Of a DNA stretch of 64,000 nt, positions 33,528 to 43,340 are shown one piece after another. Made by a program: the position numbers and the translations under genes. A model generated the notes under the pieces. That model saw nothing but the letters and a program-made list of their open reading frames with translations. It ran no database searches and was not told the origin of the DNA. Source of the stretch: Leptobrachium leishanense (lineage: Eukaryota; Chordata; Amphibia; Anura; Megophryidae); NCBI GenBank assembly GCA_009667805.1, contig CM019063.1:356028942-356092941 (forward strand), written 5' to 3'. The number at the start of each line of letters is the position of its first letter. Position 1 is the stretch's first letter.

Positions 33528-34565
33528 ATGAGATCCAAAAAGCTGTCACTATCAGTGAAGCAAGCCATCATTAGGCTGAAGAAACAAAACAAACCCATCA
33601 GAGAGATAGCAAGAACATTAGGCGTGGCCAAAACAACTGTTTGGAACAGTCTCAAAAAGAAGGAATGCACCGGTGAGCTCAGCAACACTAAAAGACCCGG
33701 GAGACCACAGAAAACAACTGTGGTGGATGACCGAAGAATTCTTTCCCTGGTGAAGAAAACACCCTTCACAACAGTTGTCCAGATCAAGAACACTCTCCAG
33801 GAGGTAGGTGTATGTGTGTCAAAGTCAACAATCAAGAGAAGACTTCACCAGAGTGAATACAGAGGGTTCACCACAAGATGTAAACCATTGGTGAGCCTCA
33901 AAAACAGGAAGGCCAGATTAGAGTTTGCCAAACAACACCTAACAAAGCCTTCAAAGTTCTGGAACAAGATCCTATGGACAGATGAGACCAAGATCAACTT
34001 GTACCAGAGTGATGGGAAGAGAAGAGTATGGAGAAGGAAAGGAACTGCTCATGATCCTAAGCATACCACCTCATCAGTGAAGCATGGTGGTGGTAGTGTC
34101 ATGGCGTGGGCATGTATGACTGCCAATGGAACTGGTTCTCTTGTATTTATTGATGATGTGACTGCTGACAAAAGCAGCAGGATGAATTCTGAAGTGTTTT
34201 GGGCAATATTATCTGCTCACATTCAGCCAAATGCTGCAGAACTCATTGGTCGGCGCTTCAAAATGCAGGTGGACAATGACCCAAAGCATACTGAAAAAGC
34301 AACCAAAGAGTTTTTGAAGGGACAGAAGTGGAATGTTATGCAATGACCAAGTCAATCACCTGTCCTGAATCCCATTGAGCATGCATTTCACTTGCTGAAG
34401 ACAAAACTGAAGGGAAAATGCCCCAAGAACAAGCAGGAACTGAAGACAGTTGCAGTAGAGGCCTGGCAGAGCATCACCAGGGATAAAACCCAGCGTCTGG
34501 TGATGTCTATGCGTTCCAGACTTCAGGCTGTGATTGACTGCAAAGGATTTGCAACCAAGTATTAA
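33528..34565 (+). pseudogene. Tc1 transposase with a single nonsense codon
   Basis: A DD34E transposase. I choose Met 33528 (MRSKKLSLSVKQ) because the Tc1 family starts just before the helix-turn-helix; the open frame itself extends further upstream. Two helix-turn-helix units (about residues 5-110) include the GRPQKT linker. The catalytic residues are Asp in WTDETKI, Asp in VDNDPKHT and Glu in LNPIEH. At 34344-34346 a TGA replaces the codon where Tc1 proteins normally have tryptophan, just before PSQSP. After it the same frame continues to a normal end, FATKY, at 34565. With the stop read through, the length is 345 residues, normal for the family. Confidence 0.9.
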
Positions 34566-34599
34566 GAAGGGAAAGTTTGATTTATGATTATTATTCTGT

Positions 34600-34818
34600 C
34601 CCATTACTTTTGGTCCCTTAACAAGTGGGAGGCACATCTGCAAACTGCTGTAAGTCCTACATCGTTCACCTGAGTTGGATGTACATACCCTCAAATTAAG
34701 GTTGACAGTCTGCAGTTAACGCATATTGTGTTTGTTTCATTCCAACTCCATTGTGGTGGTGTATAGAGCCAAAGATGTTAGAATTGTGTCGATGTCCCAA
34801 TATTTCTGGACCTGACTG
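34600..34818 (-). repeat. Right terminal inverted repeat of the Tc1 element
   Basis: Inverse of 33170-33390; ends at the TA 34819-34820. Confidence 0.85.
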
Positions 34819-34840
34819 TATATAAATATTCACTTGTGTG

Positions 34841-34886
34841 ATATATATATATATATATACACACACACATATATATATATATGTGT
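34841..34886. repeat. TA/CA microsatellite
   Basis: AT run, a short CA run, and a second AT run next to the Gmr1-like element. It may have been its insertion target region. Confidence 0.9.
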
Positions 34887-34951
34887 AATATATATGTATC
34901 ACACACATACAAACACATATACAGTGATATTACAGAGTTAACATAATATAC

Positions 34952-36043
34952 TATGACGGAATGGGATGTTGTCCGTCTGCGGGTGTGCTCTATCTGCGTG
35001 CCCCCGGCGCTTACCGCTGGCCCGACTACCGAGTGACGCGCACTCGGCGTCTCATGCGGCCTGGAGTGACCCTAGGAAAGGGTTATTCGGGCGGTGGAGG
35101 GGACCCCTGTGCCGAACCAGCCCGACCACTGAGCACCACGGTGCTCAGCGTCTCGAGCAGCTGGTTCACTGACCTGGTGGGTGTGGGGACCTCTGCGGAG
35201 CGGCCGGCCGAATTCAGGGATCGGATCTGCCGCGGGGAAATATTCGGATCTTTCAACGGAGGACTTTTCGGATCTGTTGGGTATTCGGTTCTGTTGAATA
35301 TTCGGATCTGTCGAATATTCGGATCTTCAGGATCGGGTGATTCCTCGGATCGGATCGCTTCTCATGGGGTATACCGAAGCGCGGTACGCGGGCCGTGCCT
35401 TCGGTTCGGATCCCGGTCGATTGTTCTTAGAACCGGCGGTCATACGCTGCGCCCCTGTCCTGATGCGAAATGCAGGCACAGGGCGCTCGGTTCGGTTCGG
35501 ATCTCACCTCGAACTGCTCGGGACGTAAGCTGGACACCGCACCCTGAGACCTCGTGGGATGCTCAGACAGTATAATGCGGAGGAGAAATAAAAGTCATCA
35601 GGCGAGGCTGGATGCACTGGTAAATCTGAATTTATTATTCACATCACAGACATTTATCAACTTTACACACTTATGAATACAATGGGAATCCCTGCCTGCC
35701 CTCACAGGACCCATTGGTCCTTACGGATCGGGGAGTCGCCGATTCGGACCGGATGGTCCGAATCGGCCATTTTACGATTCGACCGGATGGTCTGAATCGG
35801 CCATTTTCCGATTCGAATATTCTAAACGGGACCACGAGGTGATCGGAAAATGGCGGCGGGCAAGGCAGACAAAGGGAAATACATTTCACAATACCAACGG
35901 GGACACTTTATTACACCACACACAATCCACATCTAAATAAAAAGTACTTAAGACTCCGCGGGTCCCACAGCACCTAAGTGTTCATGGCCATAACTGTCAC
36001 GGCGAGCTGCCCCTGGCTGAGGGTGTTGGGCCATTCCGTGACA
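34952..36043 (-). repeat. 3' LTR of the Gmr1-like element
   Basis: On the element strand it starts TGTCACGG and ends CCGTCATA. It contains direct repeats around CCGATTCGGACC/ATGGTCCGAATC and an AATAAA in element sense near 35630. The gag-pol frame ends inside it at 35948. Confidence 0.95.
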
Positions 36044-39000
36044 CTCCTCCCCCTCCCCAAGGTCCGACGCACCCGGTTGGACCCCAACGGGTCGTACCGG
36101 GGTAGTCGGGGCTCCCCAATCCCCTGGTTCCCGGGCCGACTGCCGCGATAACCCATCTGCGTTACCGTTTTGCGACCTGGGCCGGTACTGAATGGTAAAG
36201 TTGAAGGGTTGGAGAGCCAGGCTCCACCGCAACAGGCGGCCATTCTCCCCCGCCACGCGGTTGAGCCACACCAGGGGGTTATGGTCGGTCATCACGGTGA
36301 AGGACCGACCATAGACATAGGGTTGGAGCTTTCGTAGGGCCCAGACCAAGGCCAGGCACTCCTTCTCCACGGCAGCATACCCCACCTCTCGTGGCAACAG
36401 CTTCCGACTGATGTACGCCACTGGGTGATCCCCCCCGTCGTCCCCCACTTGGCTTAGGACAGCTCCCAGTCCGAACATGGACGCGTCTGTATGGACAACA
36501 AAACGTTTGTTATAGTTGGGAGCTGCTAGCAGGGGAGCTTGGGTCAGGGCGGCCTTCAGTTGCCGGAAGGCCTGTTCGCACTCCGGGGACCACAGGACTT
36601 GGCGGGGTAGGGATTTCTTCGTCAAGTCAGTCAGGGGTTTGGCCAGGTCACTGTAATGGGGTACGAATTTCCTGTAGTACCCCGCGGTGCCCAGGAAGGC
36701 GAGGACCTGGGTCTTGGTCACAGGGGTGGGCCAGTCTAAGATGGCCTCTATCTTGGCGGGCTCTGGCCGTTGTATCCCGCACCCCACCCGGTGGCCCAAG
36801 TACTGCACTTCGGCCATCCCTACTTTACACTTCTCCGGCTTCAGGGTCAGGTTGGCGTCCCTAATCCGGCCCAGGACTGTCCCTACATGGTCCAGGTGTT
36901 CCTCCCAGGTCTGGCTGTAGATGGCTATGTCATCCAGGTATGCGCAAGCGAACCCCTGGAGGCCATCGAGGAGGCGATCGATTAACCGCTGGAAGGTAGC
37001 AGGGGCGTTCTTCATCCCGAACGGCATGACTCGAAATTGGTACAAGCCGAACGGGGTGATGAAGGCTGACTTCGGGGTCGCCTCCTCGGCAAGGGGAATC
37101 TGCCAATACCCCTTGCACAGATCGACCGTGGTCAGAAAATGACCCCGGGAGATCTGGTCTAGCAACTCGTCGACTCGGGGCATGGGATAAGCGTCTGTAA
37201 TGGTACAGTCGTTTATCCGCCGATAGTCGACGCAGAACCTGGTGGTACCGTCCTTCTTGGGCACCAGGACCACGGGCGATGCCCATGGGCTGGCCGACGG
37301 TTCAATGACCCCCAGCTCCAACATCTCCCGGATCTCGGTCCGCATGGACTCGCGGACCGCTTCCGGGAGTCGGTATGCCGGTTGCCGAAGGGGTCTCTGA
37401 CCGGGCGTGTCCACTTGATGGATGGCCCGGTCAGTGTATCCCGGAAGAGCCGAGAAAACCCCTGGGTAATCGTGAAGCAGCTGCCGCGCCTGCGCCTGCT
37501 TCTCGGCCCCTAACTCCTCCCCCAGCTGCACCTGATCCACCCCGGAAGGCTGCTTGGCTACCCCCGGAAGTTCCACCAACGGGAATAGTTCCGTCTCTTC
37601 GGCAGCCGGCGCGCATATGGCGTCCACCGTCTCTGGCCGCTCATGGTAGGCCTTCAGCATATTGACGTGGAACGTCCGCTGGATTCTGGTGTCTGCGCAG
37701 CTAACAACCACATAGGTGGTATCCCCCAGCTGGGTTACCACCTTGTAGGGACCTTGCCAGGCCGCCTGCAGCTTGTTCTGCCGCTGTGGCTTCAGCACCA
37801 GAACCTTCTGCCCCACCAGGAACGAGCGACTGCAAGCAGCGCGGTCGTACCACGCCTTCTGCTGAGCCTGGGCCGTCTCCATGTTCTCCTGTACGAACCC
37901 CACGAGTTCTGCCAAGCGCTCCTGGAGCTTCAAGACGTAGCCCAACACAGGAACCCCATCCTCCTCCTGTACCCCCTCCCACTGAGCCCTAACCAGGTCC
38001 AAGGGACCTCTCACCTGGCGCCCATATAGCAGCTCGAAGGGGGAGTAACCGGTGGATTCCTGAGGAACCTCCCGGTAGGCGAACAACAGGTGGGGAAGAT
38101 ACTTCCCCCAATCCTTGCTTTCGTGCACAAAGGCCCGGATGAGCTGCTTCAGGGTCCCATTAAACCGCTCGCACAGCCCATTTGTCTGGGGGTGATACGG
38201 GGCGCTGTGCAGTGCCCTAACACCACAGAGACGCCAGAGCTGCTGGGTGAGCTCAGCGGTGAACTGGGTACCCTGATCGGATAGGATTTCCCGGGGAAAC
38301 CCTACCCTCGTGAACACCCGTAGGAGCGCGTCCGCTACGGTGTCCGCCTGGATGTTGGCCAAGGCCACAGCCTTGGGGTACCGGGTGGCATAATCCACCA
38401 CGGTAAGGATGTACCTCTTACCGGTGGCACTGGGCCGTGGTAACGGCCCAATGATGTCGACCGCCACCCGGCTAAAGGGCTCCTGGATGATGGGCATGGG
38501 GCGCAGGGGCGCTTTCGGGTGATCCCCGGCCTTCCCAGTTTTTTGGCAAACTGGGCACGTGCGGCAATACTCGCGGGTATCTTCGTTGAGGCGGGGCCAG
38601 AAAAACGCGCGCGCCAACCTGTGCCGGGTTTTCTTCTGCCCTAGGTGACCTGCAAGGGGGATGTCATGAGCCAAGCGCAACAGTTCCTGTCTAGGGCCCT
38701 GGGGAACTACCAACTGCTTCTGGGGCACCTGCTTCTTCTTGGACCCCTCCCTCGCGGTGTACCTATAGAGAAGCCCATCCTCCCACTCGATCCTGTCACT
38801 TCTCTTATCGTCGAGGCCTCGTCCGGCCCGATCCCGGTAGCACTGTAACATGGGATCGGTCTGGGTCTGGTGACGAAGCGTCTCCGGGGAGCTCCATGGG
38901 GACGGGAGATCAGGTGGAACGGGAAGGGCCGGGACCTGTCGGGGTATGGGGGGTCGAGGAGGTCGGGGAGGTCGGGGAGGTCGTGGTTGGGATCTCACCT

Positions 39001-40570
39001 GGGTCCCGATCGGAGTGCCCCTGTCGTGGCGTTGACTCTGCTGCCTAGTGGTTACTGGGGTGGCCGCATCTGTGGAGTAAGAAGAGACCAGCTTCCCCAG
39101 ATCGTTGCCAAGAAGCACCTCGGCCGGCAGTTGCTTCAGCAACCCCACCCTCACCACTTTCTCCCCAGTCCCCCAGTCCAGATGTACCCGGGCCGTCTCA
39201 AGCCGGAGAACCTTTCCTCCGGCCACCCGTACTGCAATGGTGTTGTGCAGACGGTCGTTCGGCGGAACCAAGTGGGGCCGTACCAGGGTAATGGTAGCCC
39301 CGGAGTCCCGCAGCCCCTCAGCGGCCCGCCCGTTGATCCACACCGCCTGACGGTGGTGATGACGGTTGTCGTCCGCGGCGGCTTGCACGGGGTCTGCCTC
39401 ATGTAGCCGCTCCCATTCCTCCGGGGCCTCCGGCCACGGGGTCTCGGTGTCGCAACAATGGGCGGACGACGATGATCTGGCGGGCGGTCGGGTCAGCTCC
39501 GGACGGTTGGGGCAATACTGTTTGTAGTGCCCATCTTGGTTACACCCATAACATCGGACATTGGCCAAGTTGTTGGGCCGACTGGTGGGCCGTGCTGCCG
39601 GTGTCCGAACTACCGGTGTTGGGGGTGGCGGTGGAGCTGGTAGAGCTGGGCGGAAGGGCAGGGATCGCTCCCCCACGGAAACCTTCCGAGTGTCCGTATA
39701 CTCGTCGGCCCAAATGGCCGCTTGCTGCACTGTTTGGGGCTTCTTATCACGCACCCACTCCCGGATAGCGGAGGGAGTGTGCTCGAAGAACTGCTCGAGC
39801 AGTAGCAGCTGGATGATTTCAGTTACCGTCTCCGCTCTGCTACCCGAGAACCAGGTGCGTAAGTCCCTCTGCAACCGATGGGCCCACTCGACGTGGGTAG
39901 CGCCATTGGGCCGGCGTGAGTTCCTGAACTTCACCCGGCTGGCTTCCGGGGTCACAGCGAACCTGCTCAGCAACGCCTGCTTCACGTGCTTATAACTGGT
40001 GGCCTCTTCATCCGGCACCGTGCGGTAGGCCTCGGCGGCCCGACCGGTCAGCTTACATGCCAGAATCCTCACCCAGTCGGCACGGTGCACTTCGTGCACT
40101 TGGCACAGGCGCTCAAGGTCCTGGAGATAGCTCTCTATCTCCTCTTCTGCCTCTCGGAACTCCTTGAACGCCTGAAAAGGCACTTTGCGCCCGGCGGCAC
40201 GGTCTGAGTGAGGGCTGCTGTTCCGTCGGCCCCGCACCTCCTCCAACCGCAGCTCGTGTGCCCGCTCCTTTTCCCGCTCCTCTTCTTGACTGACCTCCCG
40301 GATCAGGCTCTGCATGACGGCCTCCGATGGGGCCGTTCCATACATAACGGCCCGCTCCCGCACCTTCCGGTGGAACTCGCTTTCTTCGGGCTCGGCTGGG
40401 ACGGGTGCTGGCGCGATGTCAGCGGGTAACGCTGCGGACGCCGCCTCATCTTGATCCAGTCTCCGTAGCTCCTCCATCATGGCCTCCCGACTCTTGGAGC
40501 CCGGGGTGCCCCCCCGATTCTCCAGCATCCCACGCAGGACGTCCCGCTTGTAGGCCCCGTACCCGGGCAT
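35948..40570 (-). CDS. Gag-Pol polyprotein of the Gmr1-like element
   Basis: One uninterrupted 1540-codon frame from Met 40570 (MPGYGAYKRDVLRG). Approximate order by residue: Gag with a capsid region (130-295) whose second half resembles the SCAN domain (LLLLEQFFEHTPSAIREWV); CCHC knuckle CYGCNQDGHYKQYC (338-351); aspartic protease with DSGA (about 419); integrase with an HHCC region (640-690) and DDE core (VDIIGPL about 705, SDQGTQF, NGLCERFNG about 800); a GPY module (QGPYKVV about 940); reverse transcriptase with CVDYRRIND (about 1118) and YLDDIA (about 1213); RNase H with HTDAS (about 1360) and TDHNPLVW (about 1427). All catalytic residues I could check are present. Gag and Pol share one frame with no visible shift site. 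The last 32 codons lie in the 3' LTR. The copy looks potentially functional. Confidence 0.95.
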   Translation of the reverse strand: MPGYGAYKRDVLRGMLENRGGTPGSKSREAMMEELRRLDQDEAASAALPADIAPAPVPAEPEESEFHRKVRERAVMYGTAPSEAVMQSLIREVSQEEEREKERAHELRLEEVRGRRNSSPHSDRAAGRKVPFQAFKEFREAEEEIESYLQDLERLCQVHEVHRADWVRILACKLTGRAAEAYRTVPDEEATSYKHVKQALLSRFAVTPEASRVKFRNSRRPNGATHVEWAHRLQRDLRTWFSGSRAETVTEIIQLLLLEQFFEHTPSAIREWVRDKKPQTVQQAAIWADEYTDTRKVSVGERSLPFRPALPAPPPPPTPVVRTPAARPTSRPNNLANVRCYGCNQDGHYKQYCPNRPELTRPPARSSSSAHCCDTETPWPEAPEEWERLHEADPVQAAADDNRHHHRQAVWINGRAAEGLRDSGATITLVRPHLVPPNDRLHNTIAVRVAGGKVLRLETARVHLDWGTGEKVVRVGLLKQLPAEVLLGNDLGKLVSSYSTDAATPVTTRQQSQRHDRGTPIGTQVRSQPRPPRPPRPPRPPIPRQVPALPVPPDLPSPWSSPETLRHQTQTDPMLQCYRDRAGRGLDDKRSDRIEWEDGLLYRYTAREGSKKKQVPQKQLVVPQGPRQELLRLAHDIPLAGHLGQKKTRHRLARAFFWPRLNEDTREYCRTCPVCQKTGKAGDHPKAPLRPMPIIQEPFSRVAVDIIGPLPRPSATGKRYILTVVDYATRYPKAVALANIQADTVADALLRVFTRVGFPREILSDQGTQFTAELTQQLWRLCGVRALHSAPYHPQTNGLCERFNGTLKQLIRAFVHESKDWGKYLPHLLFAYREVPQESTGYSPFELLYGRQVRGPLDLVRAQWEGVQEEDGVPVLGYVLKLQERLAELVGFVQENMETAQAQQKAWYDRAACSRSFLVGQKVLVLKPQRQNKLQAAWQGPYKVVTQLGDTTYVVVSCADTRIQRTFHVNMLKAYHERPETVDAICAPAAEETELFPLVELPGVAKQPSGVDQVQLGEELGAEKQAQARQLLHDYPGVFSALPGYTDRAIHQVDTPGQRPLRQPAYRLPEAVRESMRTEIREMLELGVIEPSASPWASPVVLVPKKDGTTRFCVDYRRINDCTITDAYPMPRVDELLDQISRGHFLTTVDLCKGYWQIPLAEEATPKSAFITPFGLYQFRVMPFGMKNAPATFQRLIDRLLDGLQGFACAYLDDIAIYSQTWEEHLDHVGTVLGRIRDANLTLKPEKCKVGMAEVQYLGHRVGCGIQRPEPAKIEAILDWPTPVTKTQVLAFLGTAGYYRKFVPHYSDLAKPLTDLTKKSLPRQVLWSPECEQAFRQLKAALTQAPLLAAPNYNKRFVVHTDASMFGLGAVLSQVGDDGGDHPVAYISRKLLPREVGYAAVEKECLALVWALRKLQPYVYGRSFTVMTDHNPLVWLNRVAGENGRLLRWSLALQPFNFTIQYRPRSQNGNADGLSRQSAREPGDWGAPTTPVRPVGVQPGASDLGEGEECHGMAQHPQPGAARRDSYGHEHLGAVGPAES
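36044..36058 (-). promoter_or_regulatory. Polypurine tract
   Basis: In element sense GGGGAGGGGGAGGAG lies immediately before the 3' LTR start TGTCACGG, the normal position for the plus-strand primer. Confidence 0.9.
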
Positions 40571-40603
40571 AGTGAGGGTCTCCTAGGGGTCTGCAGAGAG
40601 CTA

Positions 40604-40620
40604 TCCCACCGCTGCCACCA
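40604..40620 (-). promoter_or_regulatory. Primer-binding site, tRNA-Leu type
   Basis: In element sense TGGTGGCAGCGGTGGGA starts one base after the 5' LTR. It is complementary to the 3' end of vertebrate tRNA-Leu (AAG), including CCA, as I recall that tRNA sequence. Confidence 0.8.
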
Positions 40621-40621
40621 G

Positions 40622-41713
40622 TATGACGGAATGGGATGTTGTCCGCCTGCGGGTGTGCTCTATCTGCGTGCCCCCGGCGCTTACCGCTGGCCCGACTACC
40701 GAGTGACGCGCACTCGGCGTCTCATGCGGCCTGGAGTGACCCTAGGAAAGGGTTATGCGGGCGGTGGAGGGGACCCCTGTGCCGAACCAGCCCGACCACT
40801 GAGCACCACGGTGCTCAGCGTCTCGAGCAGCTGGTTCACTGACCTGGTGGGTGTGGGGACGTCTGCGGAGCGGCCGGCCGAATTCAGGGATCGGATCTGC
40901 CACGGGGAAATATTCGGATCTTTCAACGGAGGACTTTTCGGATCTGTTGGGTATTTGGTTCTGTTGAATATTCGGATCTGTCGAATATTCGGATCTTCAG
41001 GATTGGGTGATTCCTCGGATCGGATCGCTTCTCATGGGGTATACCGAAGCGCGGTACGCGGGCCGCGCCTTCGGTTCGGATCCCGGTCGATTGTTCTTAG
41101 AACCGGCGGTCATACGCTGCGCCCCTGTCCTGATGCGAAATGCAGGCACAGGGCGCTCGGTTCGGTTCGGATCTCACCTCGAACTGCTCGGGACGTAAGC
41201 TGGACACCGCACCCTGAGACCTCGTGGGATGCTCAGACAGTATAATGTGGCGGAGAAATAAAAGTCATCAGGCGAGGCTGGATGCACTGGTAAATCTGAA
41301 TTTATTATTCACATCACAGACATTTATCAACTTTACACACTTATGAATACAATGGGAATCCCTGCCTGCCCTCACAGGACCCATTGGTCCTTACGGATCG
41401 GGGAGTCGCCGATTCGGACCGGATGGTCCGAATCGGCCATTTTACGATTCGACCGGATGGTCTGAATCGGCCATTTTCCGATTCGAATATTCTAAACGGG
41501 ACCACGAGGTGATCGGAAAATGGCGGCGGGCAAGGCAGACAAAGGGAAATACATTTCACAATACCAACGGGGACACTTTATTACACCACACACAATCCAC
41601 ATCTAAATAAAAAGTACTTAAGACTCCGCGGGTCCCACAGCACCTAAGTGTTCATGGCCATAACTGTCACGGCGAGCTGCCCCTGGCTGAGGGTGTTGGG
41701 CCATTCCGTGACA
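40622..41713 (-). repeat. 5' LTR of the Gmr1-like element
   Basis: Same length as the 3' LTR. I count about nine substitutions, all in the part 40622-41255; the remaining about 460 bases look identical. It should hold the element promoter, but I cannot place the start site. Confidence 0.95.
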
Positions 41714-41773
41714 TATACATCAAAAGAAAATGCATTAGGCTATGTGAGACGTAGAAATGTAAGATCACCTTTC

Positions 41774-42050
41774 CAAGATGCCCCATTGTGGAAAGTCCAG
41801 CTGGATGAGGGTAATGAGCTGCTCTCTGCAAGGCCCTGCTACAAACACTGACTGAGTTTGGGGTGTGTGCTTCAGTGAATGGAGCCTCTAACCAAGATGC
41901 CCCATTGTGGAAAGTCCAGCTGGATGAGGGTAATGAGCTGCTCTCTGCAAGGCCCTGCTACAAACACTGACTGAGTTTGGGGTGTGTGCTTCAGTGAATG
42001 GAGCCTCTAACCAAGATGCCCCATTGTGGAAAGTCCAGCTGGATGAGGAA
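41774..42050 (+). repeat. 119-bp tandem repeat sharing 60 bp with the LINE at 31098-33050
   Basis: CCAAGATGCCCCATTGTGG recurs at about 41773, 41892 and 42011, giving a 119-bp period and about 2.3 units. The 60-base segment beginning TAATGAGCTGCTCTCTGCAA (41812-41871) also occurs at 32910-32969, in the 5' part of the LINE. The array therefore may derive from a LINE 5' region. Confidence 0.8.
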
Positions 42051-43340
42051 TAAATCAGGGTACAGCGCACACAGATTAATTGTAATGTTTTACATACACT
42101 TATTTTGGGACTTCTTTCCTCTCCATACAGCATATGGAAAAATAAACAGAAAGCAACAATAGTAGTATAGCCCGCCTCTTATTTTGAATTCGTACAGAAT
42201 TATTAATCCACACTCACATAGGTGAGCCTTAACCAGGCTTAGGTGGAATGAGCCTTCTGGGTATTTACTTCCTTATTCACAGGGACCCAGTCACCTGACT
42301 GACTATCGATCTTCTTTCAATTCCTTGTAGGTATGCGAATAACAAGAAAAGACCAAAACTGGCCTAGTATAATTCCGCAAATATTATGAAATCTACAGGA
42401 ACAGTGTTGATTTAGTACTCACACTTGGTGGAGCCTCCAGGCTCTAGGTATATTAGCATATGAGTAATTATGGAAAAACTCCTAAAACCTCTCCCCAACG
42501 ACACAGGAACAGCAGGGTGAAAAAAATTGAATTTATTAAAAACCATGTAACATCCAGGACGCGTTTCGTCGGAAAAAACAGACTTCCTCAGCTGGAACCA
42601 AATGCATAAACCATACCAATCCCCCTGCCATTTAAATAGCACCTTAATCAATGCAAACATTATTCAGATGTGGAAGTCCACCTTTTTTGGTCTCTTTCTG
42701 ATCTTTTTAGAGTTCTAAACCCACATGTCGAAGTTGAGTGTCGTTCTAGCCTGATCCGCACAGGTCAGTACTGATCGAGTCCATCTTGTGCCTGCGCCTT
42801 TCATGCATTCCACCTTGGAACGCTACAACTTCCGTAACGCGCAGACTTCCTGTCTCTTCAATACGAACGGACTGAGCGTTTTATTGATTTTCTTTCACAC
42901 ACCTTCTGTCGTCCCCTCTTGTTTTATCTCCTCAACAGAAAGAAGCACAGCATATTTAACAGTATATTGTTTAAAAACCCACAACCCATTATATCAAAGT
43001 TTCTCATGGTGATCCTCTCATACGGGCATAATAAGCCCTATATATATTCATTAGTTGTGGAAATTTTTTTGTGCATATCGTGCTATTCCACTTTATGAAT
43101 ATTCTAGTGCCCTAATTACATATAAGTGTATAGGAACATTTAATCCTAGGATTTCCTCTACATATTATAAGTGTATAGGGATATTTAATACTATAATTTC
43201 CATTATACTTATAGTTTTGTTATTTGTGTGAAATACCCTTAAAACATCTATGTATAATACTTAAACATTGTGTTAATTTAAACATGATATTAATTTAACC
43301 ATGATTACTGATAGAAAATAAAACATTCCCATAACTCACA
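42051..43340. other. No coding region; PLE-type flank with a hammerhead motif
   Basis: AT-rich sequence between the tandem repeat and the L2 LINE. A hammerhead-like motif at 42553-42596 on the minus strand suggests that part of it is the terminal region of the Penelope-like element that continues at 45000-47119. Confidence 0.45.
42553..42596 (-). ncRNA. Candidate hammerhead ribozyme 1 (PLE-associated)
   Basis: On the minus strand: stem I half TCCAG, core CTGAGGA (consensus CUGANGA), hairpin with GTC/GAC pairing, core GAAA, minimal stem III CGCG, cleavage triplet GTC, and stem I half CTGGA. This is the compact layout described for Penelope-like elements. Confidence 0.65.

Larger units (their letters stand above)
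33170..34818 (+). mobile_element. Complete Tc1/mariner element, 1649 bp
   Basis: The element starts CAGTCAGGTCCAGAAATATT and ends with the exact inverse, with TA on both sides (33168-33169 and 34819-34820). The inverted repeats are about 215 bp long and roughly 95 percent identical, an IR/DR-type arrangement. It carries one transposase gene broken by a single stop. It lies between a LINE end and a Gmr1-like element. Confidence 0.95.
34952..41713 (-). mobile_element. Complete Gmr1-like Ty3/gypsy LTR retrotransposon
   Basis: 6762 bp on the minus strand: 5' LTR (41713-40622), primer site (40620-40604), one gag-pol frame (40570-35948), polypurine tract (36058-36044), 3' LTR (36043-34952). A 5-bp duplication TATAC flanks it (34947-34951 and 41714-41718). 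The LTRs are both 1092 bp and differ at about nine positions that I could count. Pol order is protease, integrase, RT, RNase H, which is the Gmr1 arrangement. Confidence 0.95.

Noticed and set aside
34961..41245. Two identical 204-residue plus-strand frames at 34961 and 40631
   Set aside because: They are antisense frames in the two LTRs of the Gmr1-like element and have no recognised domain.
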